A DNA stretch of 64,000 nt from Epiperipatus broadwayi (GCA_028023455.1 JAQFVV010000157.1:2296001-2360000), one strand, 5' to 3'; shown: positions 21,039 to 34,531, counted from the stretch's first letter. Notes: generated by a model not told the origin, from the letters alone. Program-made: numbers and translations.

Positions 21039-23369
21039 ATATATCTTTGTATTGGTGAGACATTCCACATTAAAAAATGGAATTTATGTTATGAAAATGA
21101 TTGCATATGGAATAATAATCTTTGACAGATAAGGATGTCAGATTTTAATTTTATTTATATTTAATATATATTTATTATAAATAATTAGTTAGATAAGTGA
21201 TATATTTTCATGAATAGAGAGTGTTATGAATGATTAATTACTTGACTTACCCCTTATTTCAGGATTATATGAATCTAATGGTGCTCAACAAAAATATTTA
21301 ACAACAATTGGTTAATTTTATAGGATGTACATCTTTCTATTTACATGCCATTTTGAACCAAAGTAAAAATTCAATAAAGACATTGTAATAGTAGTCTGTT
21401 TCTATCTTCCTCTATTCACATCTTATCAAGGCTGAACCCCTAACTCAGGATATTTGATCCTATATCTCTTTTTAAATGGTAATGAATGCATATACAAAAT
21501 TTGTTGTCAATTAAAATATGAGATATTGTGATCAAGTGATTATAAAAGATTTAAAATTGTGTTAACACTTTACTGTTATTGAAATCTGAAGTGTTGAATA
21601 AAAAGCAATTGTAGATTGATTGCAATGCCATTTGCATTCAAAGTTAATCTGGATGTGATTGAGCTTTGAATATCACCATTTTTACATAAAAATTATTTTT
21701 CCATCCACTGTAAACATCAAGAAATTTACAAAATAAAATAATAAAGTAAATATTACAAGTATTATATTACAAATGCCTTAAAAGTAATTAGTTAAAAATT
21801 CTATAAAATGTGTTTTATAATAGCATATATAAAAATACATTAAAAACATGCATAAAATTAAGCTATTCATTGGTGGCAAATTCTCAATAGAAGCTGAACT
21901 ATGTTGATGATAAATTCTACATCATGTCTACTTTCAATCATATAGATCTTCCAGAATTTGAAACATTTTTAGTTTCTGATTCTTATAAAACTCAAATAGA
22001 TAGAAAGGATAAATACAAATATATAATGTTAAAGCACTAACTAGACTATAAAATAGACCAAATTTGTATAGAGTACCAGAAAACATTTCTCCAAAAAATA
22101 ATGTTCCAAATTAATAATTCTTGAAATTGCCCATATATCTGTAATTCCCCAACTTATTAAAATTTAGCATAAGTTAGGTGTTAATGGTTAATCAGATAGA
22201 AATTCAGATGAGAGTTCTGTTTGTTCTGCTTTGATAACTTTTTTGATTGCTAGCAAATTTAAGTATCCAAAACAGAATGCAATGATTTTAAAAGTGAAGA
22301 GCATTTCCAATGCTAACATAAACAATAATAGTCTATTTATGGCAAATGCAAGAAATACTACATCTGGCCAAATATGACTTTTAGACTTTTAATGTATTAT
22401 ATATAATCTTAAATATTCTCAATATTATTATTATTGAATGTATTTTGTGTTTTATATTTAAACTATTATACATAGTTTTTGCTTAAAGATTCATTGTTCG
22501 AAAATAAGTGAAGTTTGGTTGGGATGTTTTTTGAAGTCATTTGGTTAGGAAAGGTTGTTACACTTTGGAATTCAACACAGTCAGAAATTTCAAATTTTCT
22601 ATGAGTTTACATGCACTCAACAAGAAATGCAAACTTAATTCATCTTTCCAAATATCTTATACTTATCTTGGAAAAGAGAATGTTCATTAGAGGAATAATT
22701 CCTGATCATATATATCTGTATAGCATCAAAAGTTAATAATTACTGATCACATACAGCTGCATAGCATCAGAAATGTAATTTCTAATCATGGGTATTGTTT
22801 TCCAGATATTTAATCTCTGATTTTATAAATATTAGTGATGGGTTTGTAAATATTAATGAGCTTTTAATTTTCCAGAGGTAGCATTCTTATTACCAGGCAT
22901 AATTTGACAATTATTGGAAACCCTCTGTATTAGAGCTGAAAATATTACCCCCCCCCCATAAGATATTCATTAACAGTATGAGCTGAAAGTTCAGAGAGAT
23001 CTGAAAGAAGATAACACAATACAGAAAATTTCAACTTCTTCCTGGATGTTTTGATAACAATAAAGAAAATCATTGGTGAAAGTTTTGATTAACTTTATTT
23101 ATAAAGAAATGAGATTCAACAAAATATGTTTGTTCAAGTTATTTCAAAAAGATTTCACAAAATGTAACATGACAATATTCCCATGGAAAAAAAAAATCAT
23201 AAAGACAACATAGTGTTAATAAATTAAAATACAATATGGATCTAAGTAACAAAATGACAATTCTCAAAGAGATAGAATAATAACAAGATGGACTCTGGTT
23301 TATTTTTTATCGCTAATCACATAAAGAAATTCATAAACTTATGGAAAAACTGGAAAAGAATTTAGAATA
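21039..23369. other. AT-rich DNA, no supported gene
   Basis: No gene or clear repeat is supported. A C-run of nine bases lies near 22951. Confidence 0.5.
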
Positions 23370-23710
23370 GCAAAAACAATGAAACACTATGGAGCAAACA
23401 GAAATCATGGCAAATTGAGCACTAGACATGAATCAGATAATAGAATTAATGAGATTAATGTAACAAAATTTCTTTAGAGTGAAAAAAAGAACAACAAAAA
23501 TTGAAACAAGAAATAAAATGGGAGCATTAAGAAAACAGCAGAATTACAAGAAGTAAAAAAAGAATTAATACAAGAAATGAAATCAAGACAAAAACCATTA
23601 GAGATAAAAATGGCACAATTTGAAAGTGTGGTGTAAATGGGAATACAACAAATGGAAAGCAGAAAAATTATATAGAAAGCAGCCACAAGACAGAAAGATA
23701 GCAGACCAAA
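23370..23710 (+). pseudogene. Coiled-coil (Gag-like?) pseudogene fragment
   Basis: Plus-strand frames give charged, helix-forming pieces separated by stops, such as ELQEVKKELIQEMKSRQKPL (about 23539-23598) and IKMAQFESVV after it. The composition resembles the coiled-coil segments at 385-1335 and 3327-3821, though no direct sequence match was established. No start, splice site or known domain is visible. Confidence 0.3.
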
Positions 23711-26700
23711 AAGATAAAGATAAATAGCAAGAACTTTTGTTTGTTGGTGGTTTGTTTTGTATATTTTGTTTTGCGCATTAAAAATAGTGTTTATATATAC
23801 CTTTGATTTATCTTAAAAATGCTTTAATTTTTAAAGAAAACAAAAGTTAAATGAATATGGCTATCATGAATCAGACTCCCCCCCCCCCCAATCGTTCTAC
23901 TCCATAAAACCAGAACAGTTAATTATATATATGTCTAAATACTATTTTAAATAATAATATATATAAAGGCCAAAACTGCATTATTTGAGACACAATCGTT
24001 ATTTTTAATGTTAAAATTTTTAATGGCAATAAGGTGCAAAGAAAAATTAATGCAAAAAAAAAAAAAGCCTTTTTGATTACCTTAAAATTAAGCTAAATAG
24101 TATTTCATAATTTACAAGCTAACACACGCTCTTTGTTTTATTGAAAGGATATTATCTGAAAACAATTCATGCATAAAATAAATCATGTCGGAAATTACTT
24201 TGCATACCAGTAAATAAAAAAATATATATTGATTTTATTAACATTTTCAAGGTAAATTATAATTCTGATAACCATTAACCCAGTAACTCATTAGTAATAG
24301 TGGGAAGTTGGACAAAAAGATAATGTAGCTTTTTCTAAGCATTTTTTATTTATTTATGTTTTTTAGAATAAAAATAAGCAGACGATAATGCGTGTTAAGG
24401 ATTAGTATATAACAATACTGTCTGGCGTAAATTTTTTAATATATTTAAATTAAAATGCGGAAATAAAAGGGGGAAAAAACTAAAATTTTCTTATAAATCT
24501 CAAGGTAGCAATAACTTAATCAGAAATAACAACCATACACAAGTATATATAATGATATAACCTGATTTAGATGCCCTTAAAGAAATAATGGGGGAGGGGG
24601 GCAGATCAATGAATATACAAATATGGTAAATGTGTAGTGTATAAATTATCATACCATTTTTAATTAGATGACTATGGACTACATGTCAAATCAATCAAAT
24701 TAGTCTAATTTTGAAAATGAAACAGTAAAAATAATTCTCTTGCTGAAGGTATCTAAAGCCAAATTGAAATTAACCAAGAACCAATCAACGCAGTTAAAGA
24801 TTAATATTGAATAGTGAAAAAGTAATTATGCATAAGAATAAATTGTGATGAATAAGGCAATATAAATCAATTCTTGCATATGAAGTTTTGGCAATAGTAA
24901 TTTAAAAGTATTATTTGCCTTGTTCCAAGACATTTTAGAATGCCTTTCTGTATTAACACAGATGTATAAAAAAAAAAATCTGAGTCAGCATTTATTAGTA
25001 TCTGTAAAAAAAAAAAAACAAATAAGGATTAGAATCCAATAAATCTTGGATTGAAAATTGAATATTAATATTCAGAATTTATAATAATTTACAAAAATAG
25101 CGCTGCCTTCCCCCGTTCACAGAGATTTGCCATCTGTAGGTTGAAACAAATATTAAATAAAAAATTAGAAATTGAGAACATACATTTTAAGTACATTTGT
25201 CTGTAAATGTGTGATATCATTAATTATCTTTAATTGACAAGCTTCAACTAATTTATTATTTTACTCTCTTTTCATAACTATATTATTCTATTTCTGTGTT
25301 ATCGGTTGTTGTTTTTTAATGTCTTGATGTGCATAATTTTTAAATTAAATTATATAATAAGTATGTATCTATTAAAATTATATATTATGTAAGATTCAAT
25401 ATTATACATGGTTAGTAGATGTGGGGGGAGGGGATAAGGCAAGTTGGGGTGCAAATCCCAGAATAAAGCAAAATCTAAGATAAAATATAACTTTACATAT
25501 ATTTTAAAATATTTTATTTTTCTATATAATTTTAAGTAATACGTGTTATTTTAATTTATTAATATTTCATTTAATATAAATTTGTTATACAAACTAAGTT
25601 CAGTTCTTCATTATCACTCTAGTCAAAATATAAAATAATATGACAAAAAATTGATCAAAAGGATTTGTTTGTGATCTTGATGATTGAAAAAAAAAAAAAA
25701 AATGTCTATGATATATAATAAGTGAAAAAAAAAAAAGCAAAGTAAACTATAAAACTGAATAATAAAAATAATGGTAGTTATAATATATTTTACCCCATAA
25801 TCTAATTATTTATATTTGATTTGTTTAAATAATATGTGAATCATGCAATAAGATTCTGGACAGCACTAAAGTTTATTTAAAGCTTCAACAGGTTCAAGTC
25901 GAAAACATTGTTGTGACTATGAAAAAGGAATAAAAATTTGAAAATTAAATTTGAAAAACAGAAAATATTCATATAGCTAATAAAAATTAAACTATTGGAT
26001 GCTAAATAAATATAAGAACTTAACTAGACTTAAAAAAATTTAAATAAGGTAATTTGATTATATTTATTAGGGAAAAAAGATTGTTAATTTATAATGAAGC
26101 ATGTGAGAATCTTAAAATTCATTTAGTAACAATGTATTATGATTTAATCTTGGAAAAATATGTATTGTATCCTCATGGTCAACCACCTAAGATAGGCATT
26201 CTTATTTATTTTGAACAATTACTAATCAATAAATGAGCATTATATAGCATAGTGATTGAAATAAACAAACCTTGAAATAATGTTGATAATCATTGGTACT
26301 CCTTCATCTAATATGTTTTAAAAAACATGATAAATGAATATAAAATAATATCAAATATATCTTTTGTTACCAGAGATTTTTAATTAAAAATATGTAGATA
26401 AAAATTCAACTCTTATTTGAAAATGTTTGACAAAGATAGAACTTACCGCCCTGTACAATTTTGTTTTAATAGGAGATTGGTGGAATCAAAAGCTAAAATT
26501 GAATGAAAGCTGAAACTATCTTCTTATTTTTTATATTGATGCTTAAATATTACGTGACTTCCTAAACAACAAAAAATTTAATTATTGTTGACTGCTAAAA
26601 TATTTATAACATTTCTAAAAATCATGATATATTTTGTGGGTAAATCAATTTCAAAATCTGATCCTTTTTTGCCACTAATCTGACTTTTAAATTTTTAAAT

Positions 26701-28619
26701 AAAATAGTCTTCAAATAAATGGGAAAAAATATTATAACAATCAAAGAAATAGAAAAAATAATATAACAAATCTTAGAAATTTTTTTTTAAAAAAAAGAAA
26801 CTAAATAGGAAAATTGATGTCTGAAACCTAAACTTAATCCCTATATTTGTAAAAAGAAAATCTTCTAAATATATAAATAAAATAAAATAAAACTGCTTTC
26901 TTAACAAAGAAGTTGATAAAAATGTGCTGAGATTGGAGGATGTGACTAAGCAGTTATCAAGCTGAATATGATCTTTACATATGATTAACAACTGTAACTT
27001 GATATCAGATTTTTCACTGTAAAATACCCTAGTAATAAAAAATATCGGAGTATAAAAAGATAAAATAGAATTTGATAGAATTGATCTAATTTTTAAAAAA
27101 AATTGTTTCCATAAAGTAGCAGTAGATGGTGTCAATATTAAATTTAAAATCATAAAGCTGTTGCTATTTACAAAATAATATCTTATGATTTTACTAAAGA
27201 TATCATGAATAACCTTTTGTTTAAATAATTTTCTAAAGTAGTAGTGAGAACTATGGGTTTGTTTTAATACTGACTGGAGGAAGGTCGAGATATTTAAAAA
27301 AATATTAAAATAAATTATTGAAAAATTAGGGCAAGTTAGGACTGTTTAAGCAATTTGTGCTTTAAAAGATAGAGACGAAATTCATTTAATATAAAGAAAA
27401 CCTGCTATCTGGATAGAAATTATATATGTACATATTAGGGATTCAATAGGACTTACATAATGGGAAGATTTTTTCTTATTGAAATAAATTTTTTTGACTA
27501 AAGTAGACTTGTTTAAAATGCATTAATTAAGCTGTGATAATAGTAGAGAATTTGCAACTAATGAATTCAAAATTTGGAACAAATTAAAAGAACTATTTTA
27601 GATTTTTAATTTTGTACATTTCACATCAATTGTGATGAGAAAATATATTAGACAGCATATAAAAAAGAATATAGTTATTCTAGGATCTCTGAAATAAAAA
27701 AACGTATGTGTGAGAGAAGCAGGGCAAGTAATTTTGCACTTATTTATGGAAATATTTTGAAACTGTTTATAGAATATTAATATAATTACAAAACTATAAA
27801 CATATATCAACAAGTGGATCTTTCTGTTCGTGTAATTAATTAAATATAAGAAGTACAATTTTGCCGATTGTGATCTGAGGTGTTTATTTTGCCTTCTGAA
27901 TAAAAAAAAAATCAGTTTTGTTAATAAATCTGAAATTCAAAAAAGTTATAGAAAACCTGGAGAAAAATAATTGTAGTAAGTACGAAAGACATTAAAGAAA
28001 ACTCATAAACAAGGCAGACATAGAAAGATGAAGTCAAAAAATATAAAAAGATTAAACAATAAAATGTGAATGGTGCTGAAAATTAGGTATCAAATAACAA
28101 AACAAAGAGAAGCACAACAAGATTTGCTATAATATTGAATATTGCTCAATATATCAACTTGATATTTTCAATAGCAGAAGTAGAATAAATGCAACTGATC
28201 CTCATAAAGAAATTCTGGCACGTAGATATTATTAATATAAAAATGAATTAATATTCAATGCTTATAATCATAGTGGAATTTGATGAAAATATTGAAAAGG
28301 TTTTTATATATTAAAAGTAGCTAGATGAATTTAATAAGCAGATATATTTTCTAAGAGACTTAATGTAATAAAATTTTAATTGTTTTAATTCTGATTAATA
28401 TAATAATTTATATTGTATATCTGTAACTATTATAATCAATGGCATATTAAATTTTTATGGAAGTTTTATATATGATATATTTTTAAAGATATTTGCCATT
28501 TACAAAGAAAAAAAGGTAAAATTAGGGGAAAGAATCAAGTTTTTGTTTTTGAGGTTGTGAATAATCAAGATATAAATGATATCTGTGATAAATATTAGAA
28601 GAATCCATATATTTTGCTT
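23711..28619. other. Long AT-rich stretch, no supported gene
   Basis: Nearly 5 kb with many A/T homopolymers (for example 24053-24066, 25686-25702), a C-run at 23878-23889 and small TA tracts. The minus-strand frames 26773-27153 and 27598-27858 are Phe/Ile/Leu-rich and look like chance openness of AT-rich DNA. I see no repeat shared with the families above. Confidence 0.5.
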
Positions 28620-29215
28620 TGTGTTGTATCATATCTGATCTTGCCTTCAGAAGTGGACTAGTCCAGATTCCTTCCTTATGTAATGGATTGAGTACTCATT
28701 GCCACTAACCAATGTGTAACACATTGTGTATAAACATAGCCAAAGGGCAAAACATAAGTATGGCCAATGTGTAAACATGTGTATAAAATCCTACCATTGG
28801 TTAGTATGGACCAATAGACAATGATGCTAATTGAATCCGATTGCTGCCAGTAAGATAGATGATCTGGCAATAAATAATCAGCCTTTTTGGAGGCAAGCCA
28901 GAGAGAGAGAGATATCTGTCTAACCTAATCAAATGAATGTGCTCTCAATTGAAACTACTTTCAACTGTGAAAGTGTTTCTACTATAATCATCACAGTGAG
29001 GCAAGTCCACAATAAAACAAGAAGCTGCTATGACAATGGCCAACTCGGGGCAAGCTGTTCAGTACAGCCAGAAGAATCTTGACTAGAACTCATGAGGCAA
29101 GCTAATGTATACAGCTAGAAGTGAGTTCAGTCATTCGGGCCACCAGCTCATTAAAATTTGCTTTTTGTTTGTTGAAATAAACGGACAAAACCCTGTGTGA
29201 AATTTACGACTAAAA
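28620..29215 (+). other. GC-richer, LTR-like block
   Basis: This ~600 bp block is clearly less AT-rich than its surroundings. On the plus strand it has a TATAAAATCC box (28783), CCAAT motifs (28708 and 28811), and three AATAAA signals (28871, 29011 and 29178). Features of promoter and polyadenylation together suggest a solo LTR, but no TG...CA termini or target duplication could be fixed and no second copy was seen here. A host promoter region is an alternative. Confidence 0.3.
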
Positions 29216-29474
29216 AATACGCTAATGAAAATATTAATTACTTTTTACTTTTGTAGATAAAACATTTTATATTACTTACAATCAAGAGATTATTAATTTT
29301 ATGTCTAAGATTTTAAAAACGTACATAAAATAAGTTTTATTTATATTTAAACGATAGTTTCCTCATCTATCTATTGTGCTAAAAGAAATAAACATTTTAA
29401 CAATTTCGCCACATTGCTAATCGATTGATGGAAATTTTTTTTTATTCAATCGACTATATATATTTACCTATCAA
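29216..29474. other. AT-rich DNA, nothing recognised
   Basis: No feature is supported between the LTR-like block and the tRNA-derived retroposon. Confidence 0.5.
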
Positions 29475-29591
29475 ATGTTATCAAATGGTAAAGCGTTGGT
29501 GGCCTAGCGGTTAGCATAGCTGCCTTCCAAGCAGCTGGCCAGGGTTCGCTTCCGTCAACGCTTTGACATATATATATATATGTTATCAAAT
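29475..29591 (+). mobile_element. tRNA-Gly-derived retroposon with 12 bp target duplication
   Basis: A tRNA-Gly(TCC)-like sequence occupies 29493-29561: acceptor GCGTTGG pairing with TCAACGC, an A-box region GTGGCCTAGCGG, anticodon loop CTTCCAA with TCC at 29526-29528, and B-box GGTTCGCTTCC. The T-stem is about two bases short and mispaired, so this is not a functional tRNA. It is followed by TTTGACATAT and a TA run. Perfect 12 bp flanks ATGTTATCAAAT (29475-29486 and 29580-29591) are a target-site duplication. The TGACATAT tail is shared with the retroposon at 9732. Confidence 0.85.
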
Positions 29592-29839
29592 AAAACAAAA
29601 CTATTGTAATCCATAAAGCCACATTTGAATACATTCAGTTGAAAGTTATTTAAAATACAATGCTTGAGAATATATAATACTAACAAGACATTAGAGAATT
29701 GAGTTTGAGCGCTTTCCAGGAATGAATAATGTCATCTATATTAAAATAAAAAATGACTACATAAATCTAATGAAAAAAATTAATTAAACTTTTATCTAAA
29801 ACTAATTATTCATATTAAAAAATTTAAGATTTGTGTAGA

Positions 29840-30262
29840 TCTATAAACAATGAGGATTGCCAATTCCTCTACAAGCTTTATGATAAATGCTTAGCCAGAG
29901 CCAGCAGTTAAAATATCTCGGACAGGAACCCCCCTCCCCCCCAAACCCCTGACTATGGTTTCGTGCTTTGGCACTCCTCAGAGAGGTGTCAGGGTAGGTT
30001 CAGACACTAGATCTAAAAATACCAACCCAAAGCCAAGCACCTATCTAAAAGTTATCTATTGAGTGAAAAATCTGAAATTTTCAGACATCTACATGTCTTC
30101 AAACCCAGCTATCCAACTCAAATAGCTATATGGGGTTGATAGATCTTCAGCCATACCATATATGAGTAGTCTTAGCAATATAAAATTGCATAAGACTTAT
30201 GGCAAAGACTCTAAATAGTCAAAATAAGAGTCATAGATCACATGACCCTATCTCTTAAGCTA
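29840..30262 (-). mobile_element. Family B ribozyme repeat, second locus
   Basis: About 420 bp related to 12822-13244 on the minus strand. It carries a complete hammerhead (29945-29987) and, 153 nt before its core, a CCCATAT box (30134-30128) followed by GTTTGAAGACAT and the hairpin AGACAT-GTAG-ATGTCT. That box and hairpin match family F unit 1 (20304-20360) strikingly well. The left 65 bp (GAGGATTGCCAATTCCTCTA and onward) recur as the arms of the hairpin at 62953. A C-rich run lies at 29929-29942, directly beyond helix I. Confidence 0.7.
29945..29987 (-). ncRNA. Hammerhead ribozyme, family B copy 2
   Basis: On the minus strand: helix I strand ACCTCT (29987-29982), core CTGAGGA (29981-29975), a perfect stem II GTGC-CAAA-GCAC (29974-29963), GAAA (29962-29959), helix III AC-CATA-GT (29959-29952), cleavage-site base C (29951), and return strand AGGGGT (29950-29945) giving six pairs with one G/T. 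It has the best stem II in the window, with the preferred G-C pair next to the core. Cleavage is predicted between 29951 and 29950. Confidence 0.82.
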
Positions 30263-30399
30263 GATCAATATTTAAAAAGAACAAAAATTTAAAAAAAAAG
30301 AACATAAATTAGAAATTAAAAATATTCAAATCATTTCCAAGCATTTACATAATATCTTAGAAAAGATCCAGTGTAGAGATTCAAGAAAATTCTTACAGT

Positions 30400-30815
30400 G
30401 TTAAAAATGGATAGAACCTAGTCCCTACCTTTCTTGAAAGTGGTGTAGTAAAAATTACATTATAGAAATATTCATTATGTGCTCTAATCTAATGAATGAC
30501 TAATAAAAATTATTAATATACTTCTATCAAGTGGTTTGTGTCAAAATTGTGAGGGCAGTAAGTTTGACACTTATCAATTAAACTGTAATTGTTTGCTGAA
30601 CAATGATATAAAGACATGTGTAAGAGATTGTGGTCTGGGGCGAATGATGAGTGTTGATTCAACACAAAATGCCTATCTTGGGGATCATGTTTTTTTACAT
30701 CTTTAGTCATATGTTTACAATTACACTTCTCTACAAATTGTTAAAAGTGGATAGAAACCAGTCCCTACTTGTGACAGTGGTATAGCAAAAATTATACTAC
30801 AGAAATATTATATTC
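30400..30815 (+). repeat. Direct repeat flanking a decayed family C unit
   Basis: A ~70 bp sequence (GTTAAAAATGGATAGAACCT, then TAGTCCCTAC, ... ACAGAAATATT) at about 30400-30470 recurs at about 30740-30810, so the spacing is ~340 bp. Between them (30639-30690) is a family C hammerhead relic: ATGATGA (30644-30650), a perfect six-pair stem II GTGTTG/CAACAC, then AAAA instead of GAAA. Both core changes (C3 to A, G12 to A) should inactivate it. Confidence 0.65.
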
Positions 30816-30820
30816 AAAAT

Positions 30821-33389
30821 ATATTTTTATTCTTAAAAATAATAACTTTGTTAATGCTTATTAATAATGATAAAGACAATTTCTATTTCATTACTGCAAA
30901 GGAAGATGAAAAATTCTGTGTTCTATTTTTCTTGTAAAATTAACTTTACCCTTGATTTATATTAATAAAGTTGGCAGTGTAACAACAGTTTTAGAATTTC
31001 TTTTATATATATGTATAATTTAATATTTAGATTAGGATAAATAATCTTACAGGTTTACAAATGGCAATTAAAAGCTGTTTGATTACTATTAAGTTCATAA
31101 ATATCCACAAATAGCAGAGCTAAATATTATCTGACATTCTTAAAAGATATGTTTACTGCAGAAAATTATTAGTTAATAGCAAAAGATCATTTGACATTTG
31201 AAACCATAAAGATTAAAATTCGATCAATTCTTTATAAGTATTTATTATATTCTTTACAAAGTATATTATCAATTTATCCTTCTTTTTGCATTGACAAGGT
31301 TATAAAAAAATTAAACAAATCCTTTTCTCATATTATTTTTTAATGCTTATTTTACTAAAATTAATCCATCTGACAATTTTGATTGCCTAGCAATCTTCCT
31401 CAGAGCTACAAAACATATATAATTTACATGACAGCATTATATCTATTTCTAAATGACTCATTTCTTTACACATATCTTATTACTTATATTGATATACACA
31501 TATATATGCATATATCTCAAATATATATATATATATATTCATCAATTATACTATTCATGCATATATTATCCCTATTTATTTATATATAATACATAAATAA
31601 ATATCACCTTCAATATATCTATACCTTAAACATATATACATACATTAAACTACTCAAAACTTATACTACATGTATATCATTAATTATTATTATTACAGAA
31701 GTCAAATCAGTAAACCATTAATATCTATTAACTATTTTATATTAATTAATATTATTATGCATATAAAAACTGCAAAATATAGTTCAACCTATGAAACTTA
31801 TAATTTTATAATATTTATTAACTTTTTATTATCAATATTGCTATATGAAACTTAAATTTATTATCATTAAACTTATTAAATAGTATAAATTATTTTTATT
31901 TTATTATATTATTACTTAACTAATCCTAATACTAACCTTTTTATAATTCAGTTTTCTAACTGTCACTAATTTGAATTTAAATTTGCTTCTTTTAATGTTA
32001 TATAATGTGTCCCTCTTTTGACTTTTTATATAACTAATTTTTATCTTTTTTTAAATTTATTATTTGAAATTATTATTTCAATCTCAATTAAATCAAAGGA
32101 GTTTTTTGCCAAAATCTCTATTTAACATGGATTTGATATTATTATAAAAATCGCTTTTTTGATTTTTTTTTTCTTTTATTATTTGTATATTGAATTGTTT
32201 TAATATTATCCTTCTCAAACATATGCACTGTTTTCACTGAATGTAAATAAACAAGTGATTTTTTATATTTATGTTATGCTAATCTTCTATAAATTCAATT
32301 TTTTATTTACCTAACAGATGATATTTTTTGCATTTAATTTTACACACTTCATTTGTAACATTATCTATATTTTCATTATATTTTTTAATGTATTTATTAT
32401 CTAAAATATTATGTTTTCCCTCCATTATTTATTATTTTAAAATTTATTGTGTTATTAAACTTTTTATTGATTTTAGCTATAATTTTATTTAAATTGTTGC
32501 AAGTTTTTATGCCCATGTAATTGATTTTATTATTACTATTAACATTATTAAAACTTTTTTCTTCATTGTTATTTTTACAAATAAATTTACTTTCTGTTAA
32601 CCTTATATTATTATTTATAAACTTAATAGAGTAATTATTATTTAAAAGCTCCCATTTATTAACTTTATTTGTCTATAGTAGTCATCTATATTTGAACAGT
32701 AATTTATTGTCCTGTGAACTCTAGAAAACTTTACATTTCCTATTATATTAGAGCACCAATTAGTAATGAATTAATTTTAACAAAATGAACATTTAACAGG
32801 TAGTAAGAAAGGTGGATTTGTTTGATTATTTGTTATATATTATTTATGATAATGAAGCCAATCTATTCTTGTAACACTTGCCCATCATATTATTTAAATG
32901 TTTGGATCTTATCAATTTTTATCAATCAACCATATTATTTTAATATTGAATTTTTCTTGAATTTGCACTAGTACATAATAAAATAAATACAAAAATAGTT
33001 GATAGAAATGATCAAATTTGTAAACACAACACCTAAAGTTATAATTGCAAAAAAAAAAAAAATTTCTAAATGAGTTAAAGTCAATGTAAATCAAACAAAA
33101 ACCATATAGAATTTATAGGCAAGATTAACTGATACAACAAGATTACAATGGCTAAAATGATCATTATCTAAATATTTTGAAAAAACTTCTTCATGTAAGT
33201 TTTCTGTATAAAAATTTCTGTACACAACCAGTTTAAAAAATGTCTATATGTGTTTCCATTTCTAAAAATTTCAACAGTAGTTCAATTCATGAATATTCTA
33301 AGAGATATGAGGATCAAAAACTTTCTACATGAATTTACTTAAGATTGTTTACAGAAACTGTAATCAGACTATACAAATCCAGAATCAAG

Positions 33390-33427
<38 letters not shown>

Positions 33428-34084
33428 AGTATTAAGAAAAAACCCATAGTATAAAGCAAAAAAAAGCTGGGCATTATTTTTCTGGGAAACAGCAACCATT
33501 TTACAGACAAACCTGTTGCATATCATACAACATTATAGATCACATGTCCTAAAGCTTCCATGAACATGTATTATAAAAGAAAGAAAAATATTAACTTAGA
33601 GAAATAGGAAAACCAATATCTTTAAATGTGTAGTTAAATGATTTCCAAGAGTATATTGTAAGATTAAAAAAGCTAATACTTTGACAAAAGTGAAAACTAG
33701 TTCAGGATTTATATAAAGACAAAATTATTAACAAATTAAAACTAGAATGGAAAGACCCTTAAAATTAAAGGCCTTGGAAAACAATTGATTATCACCACTG
33801 ACTCTCCCCATTGCTAGAAGAGTGTAGAAATCAATGCTACAAAAACAGAGGAAAAAAGTAAAATTACAAGTTTTAATAATAAAATAAAAACAATGGCCAA
33901 TCATAGTTTAACCTATTAGAAACCATCATCCAAGATTTGTTAATCAAAAATGAAATTTCTTTCAGACTAAATTTTTAAGAAAAAAATTCTTAGACTCTTA
34001 TAAACCAACTCAAAAGTTGGATCACCCAAACTTTATGTGCTATATGGCATTGCCTACAGATTGCATAATATCACATTATGTAAA
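30821..34084. other. Very AT-rich DNA; one ribozyme relic, no gene
   Basis: No protein gene is supported; the open frames around 31383-31855 are low complexity. On the minus strand at about 31408-31374 the order CTGAGGA, hairpin GATTGC-TAG-GCAATC, AAAATTGTC resembles a hammerhead with G12 changed to A. A (CA)n(TA)n microsatellite covers about 33389-33427. Confidence 0.5.
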
Positions 34085-34531
34085 GTGAAATAAATTGAGA
34101 TACTGCCAAATCTCTAGCGATCATTACAATACATAACTGACAGCCAATCAGATGTCAAAGATAGCTGTCTAAAATGACATCCAAACCTAAACACACAACA
34201 AAGATTTTATGAAAAACGGGCAGCCACCCTTCTCTCAACTTTTCTTTCTATATATCTAAGCCAGTCATAAGCATTTAGGTTTGAAAGCTTGAAGTTTCAA
34301 ATATTTTCACAATTAACTCACTGAGTCTAAATCATAAACATACAATGTGAAATCCTATAATCTACTATGAAGTAGTTTTTAGAATACATAATAAGCAGTA
34401 AAGTATGTAAATAATATTTTAAATTTGTGAAGTACTGATAGATTTTAGACAGCTATCTTTGATGTCTGATTGGCTGTCAGTTATGTATTGTAATGAGTGC
34501 TAGAGATTTGGCAGTATCTTGATTTATTTCA
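34085..34531. repeat. Palindrome with unique centre, ~450 bp
   Basis: The left arm 34085-34175 and right arm 34445-34531 are near-complementary, for example ACATAACTGACAGCCAATCA (34131-34150) with TGATTGGCTGTCAGTTATGT (about 34466-34485), and GAGATACTGCCAAATCTCTA with its complement near 34500-34520. The ~270 bp between them is unique. It is a likely MITE with ~90 bp terminal inverted repeats. Confidence 0.8.

Noticed and set aside
22950-22960. C-runs (also 23878-23889 and 29929-29942) as functional elements
   Set aside because: Short homopolymers are common in repeat-rich DNA and prone to sequencing error; only the one beside the family B ribozyme is mentioned, as a curiosity.
26773-27858. 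Minus-strand open frames of 126 and 86 codons
   Set aside because: Composition follows base composition (Phe, Ile, Leu, Ser); no conserved motif, no splice context, no homologous copy in the window.
28620-29215. Host promoter with first exon
   Set aside because: TATA, CCAAT and AATAAA motifs are all in one short block, which suits an LTR better; no open frame or splice donor could be supported.
29493-29561. Functional tRNA-Gly(TCC) gene
   Set aside because: The T-stem is shortened and mispaired, and the sequence sits inside a 12 bp target duplication with a SINE-like tail, so it is a retroposed copy.
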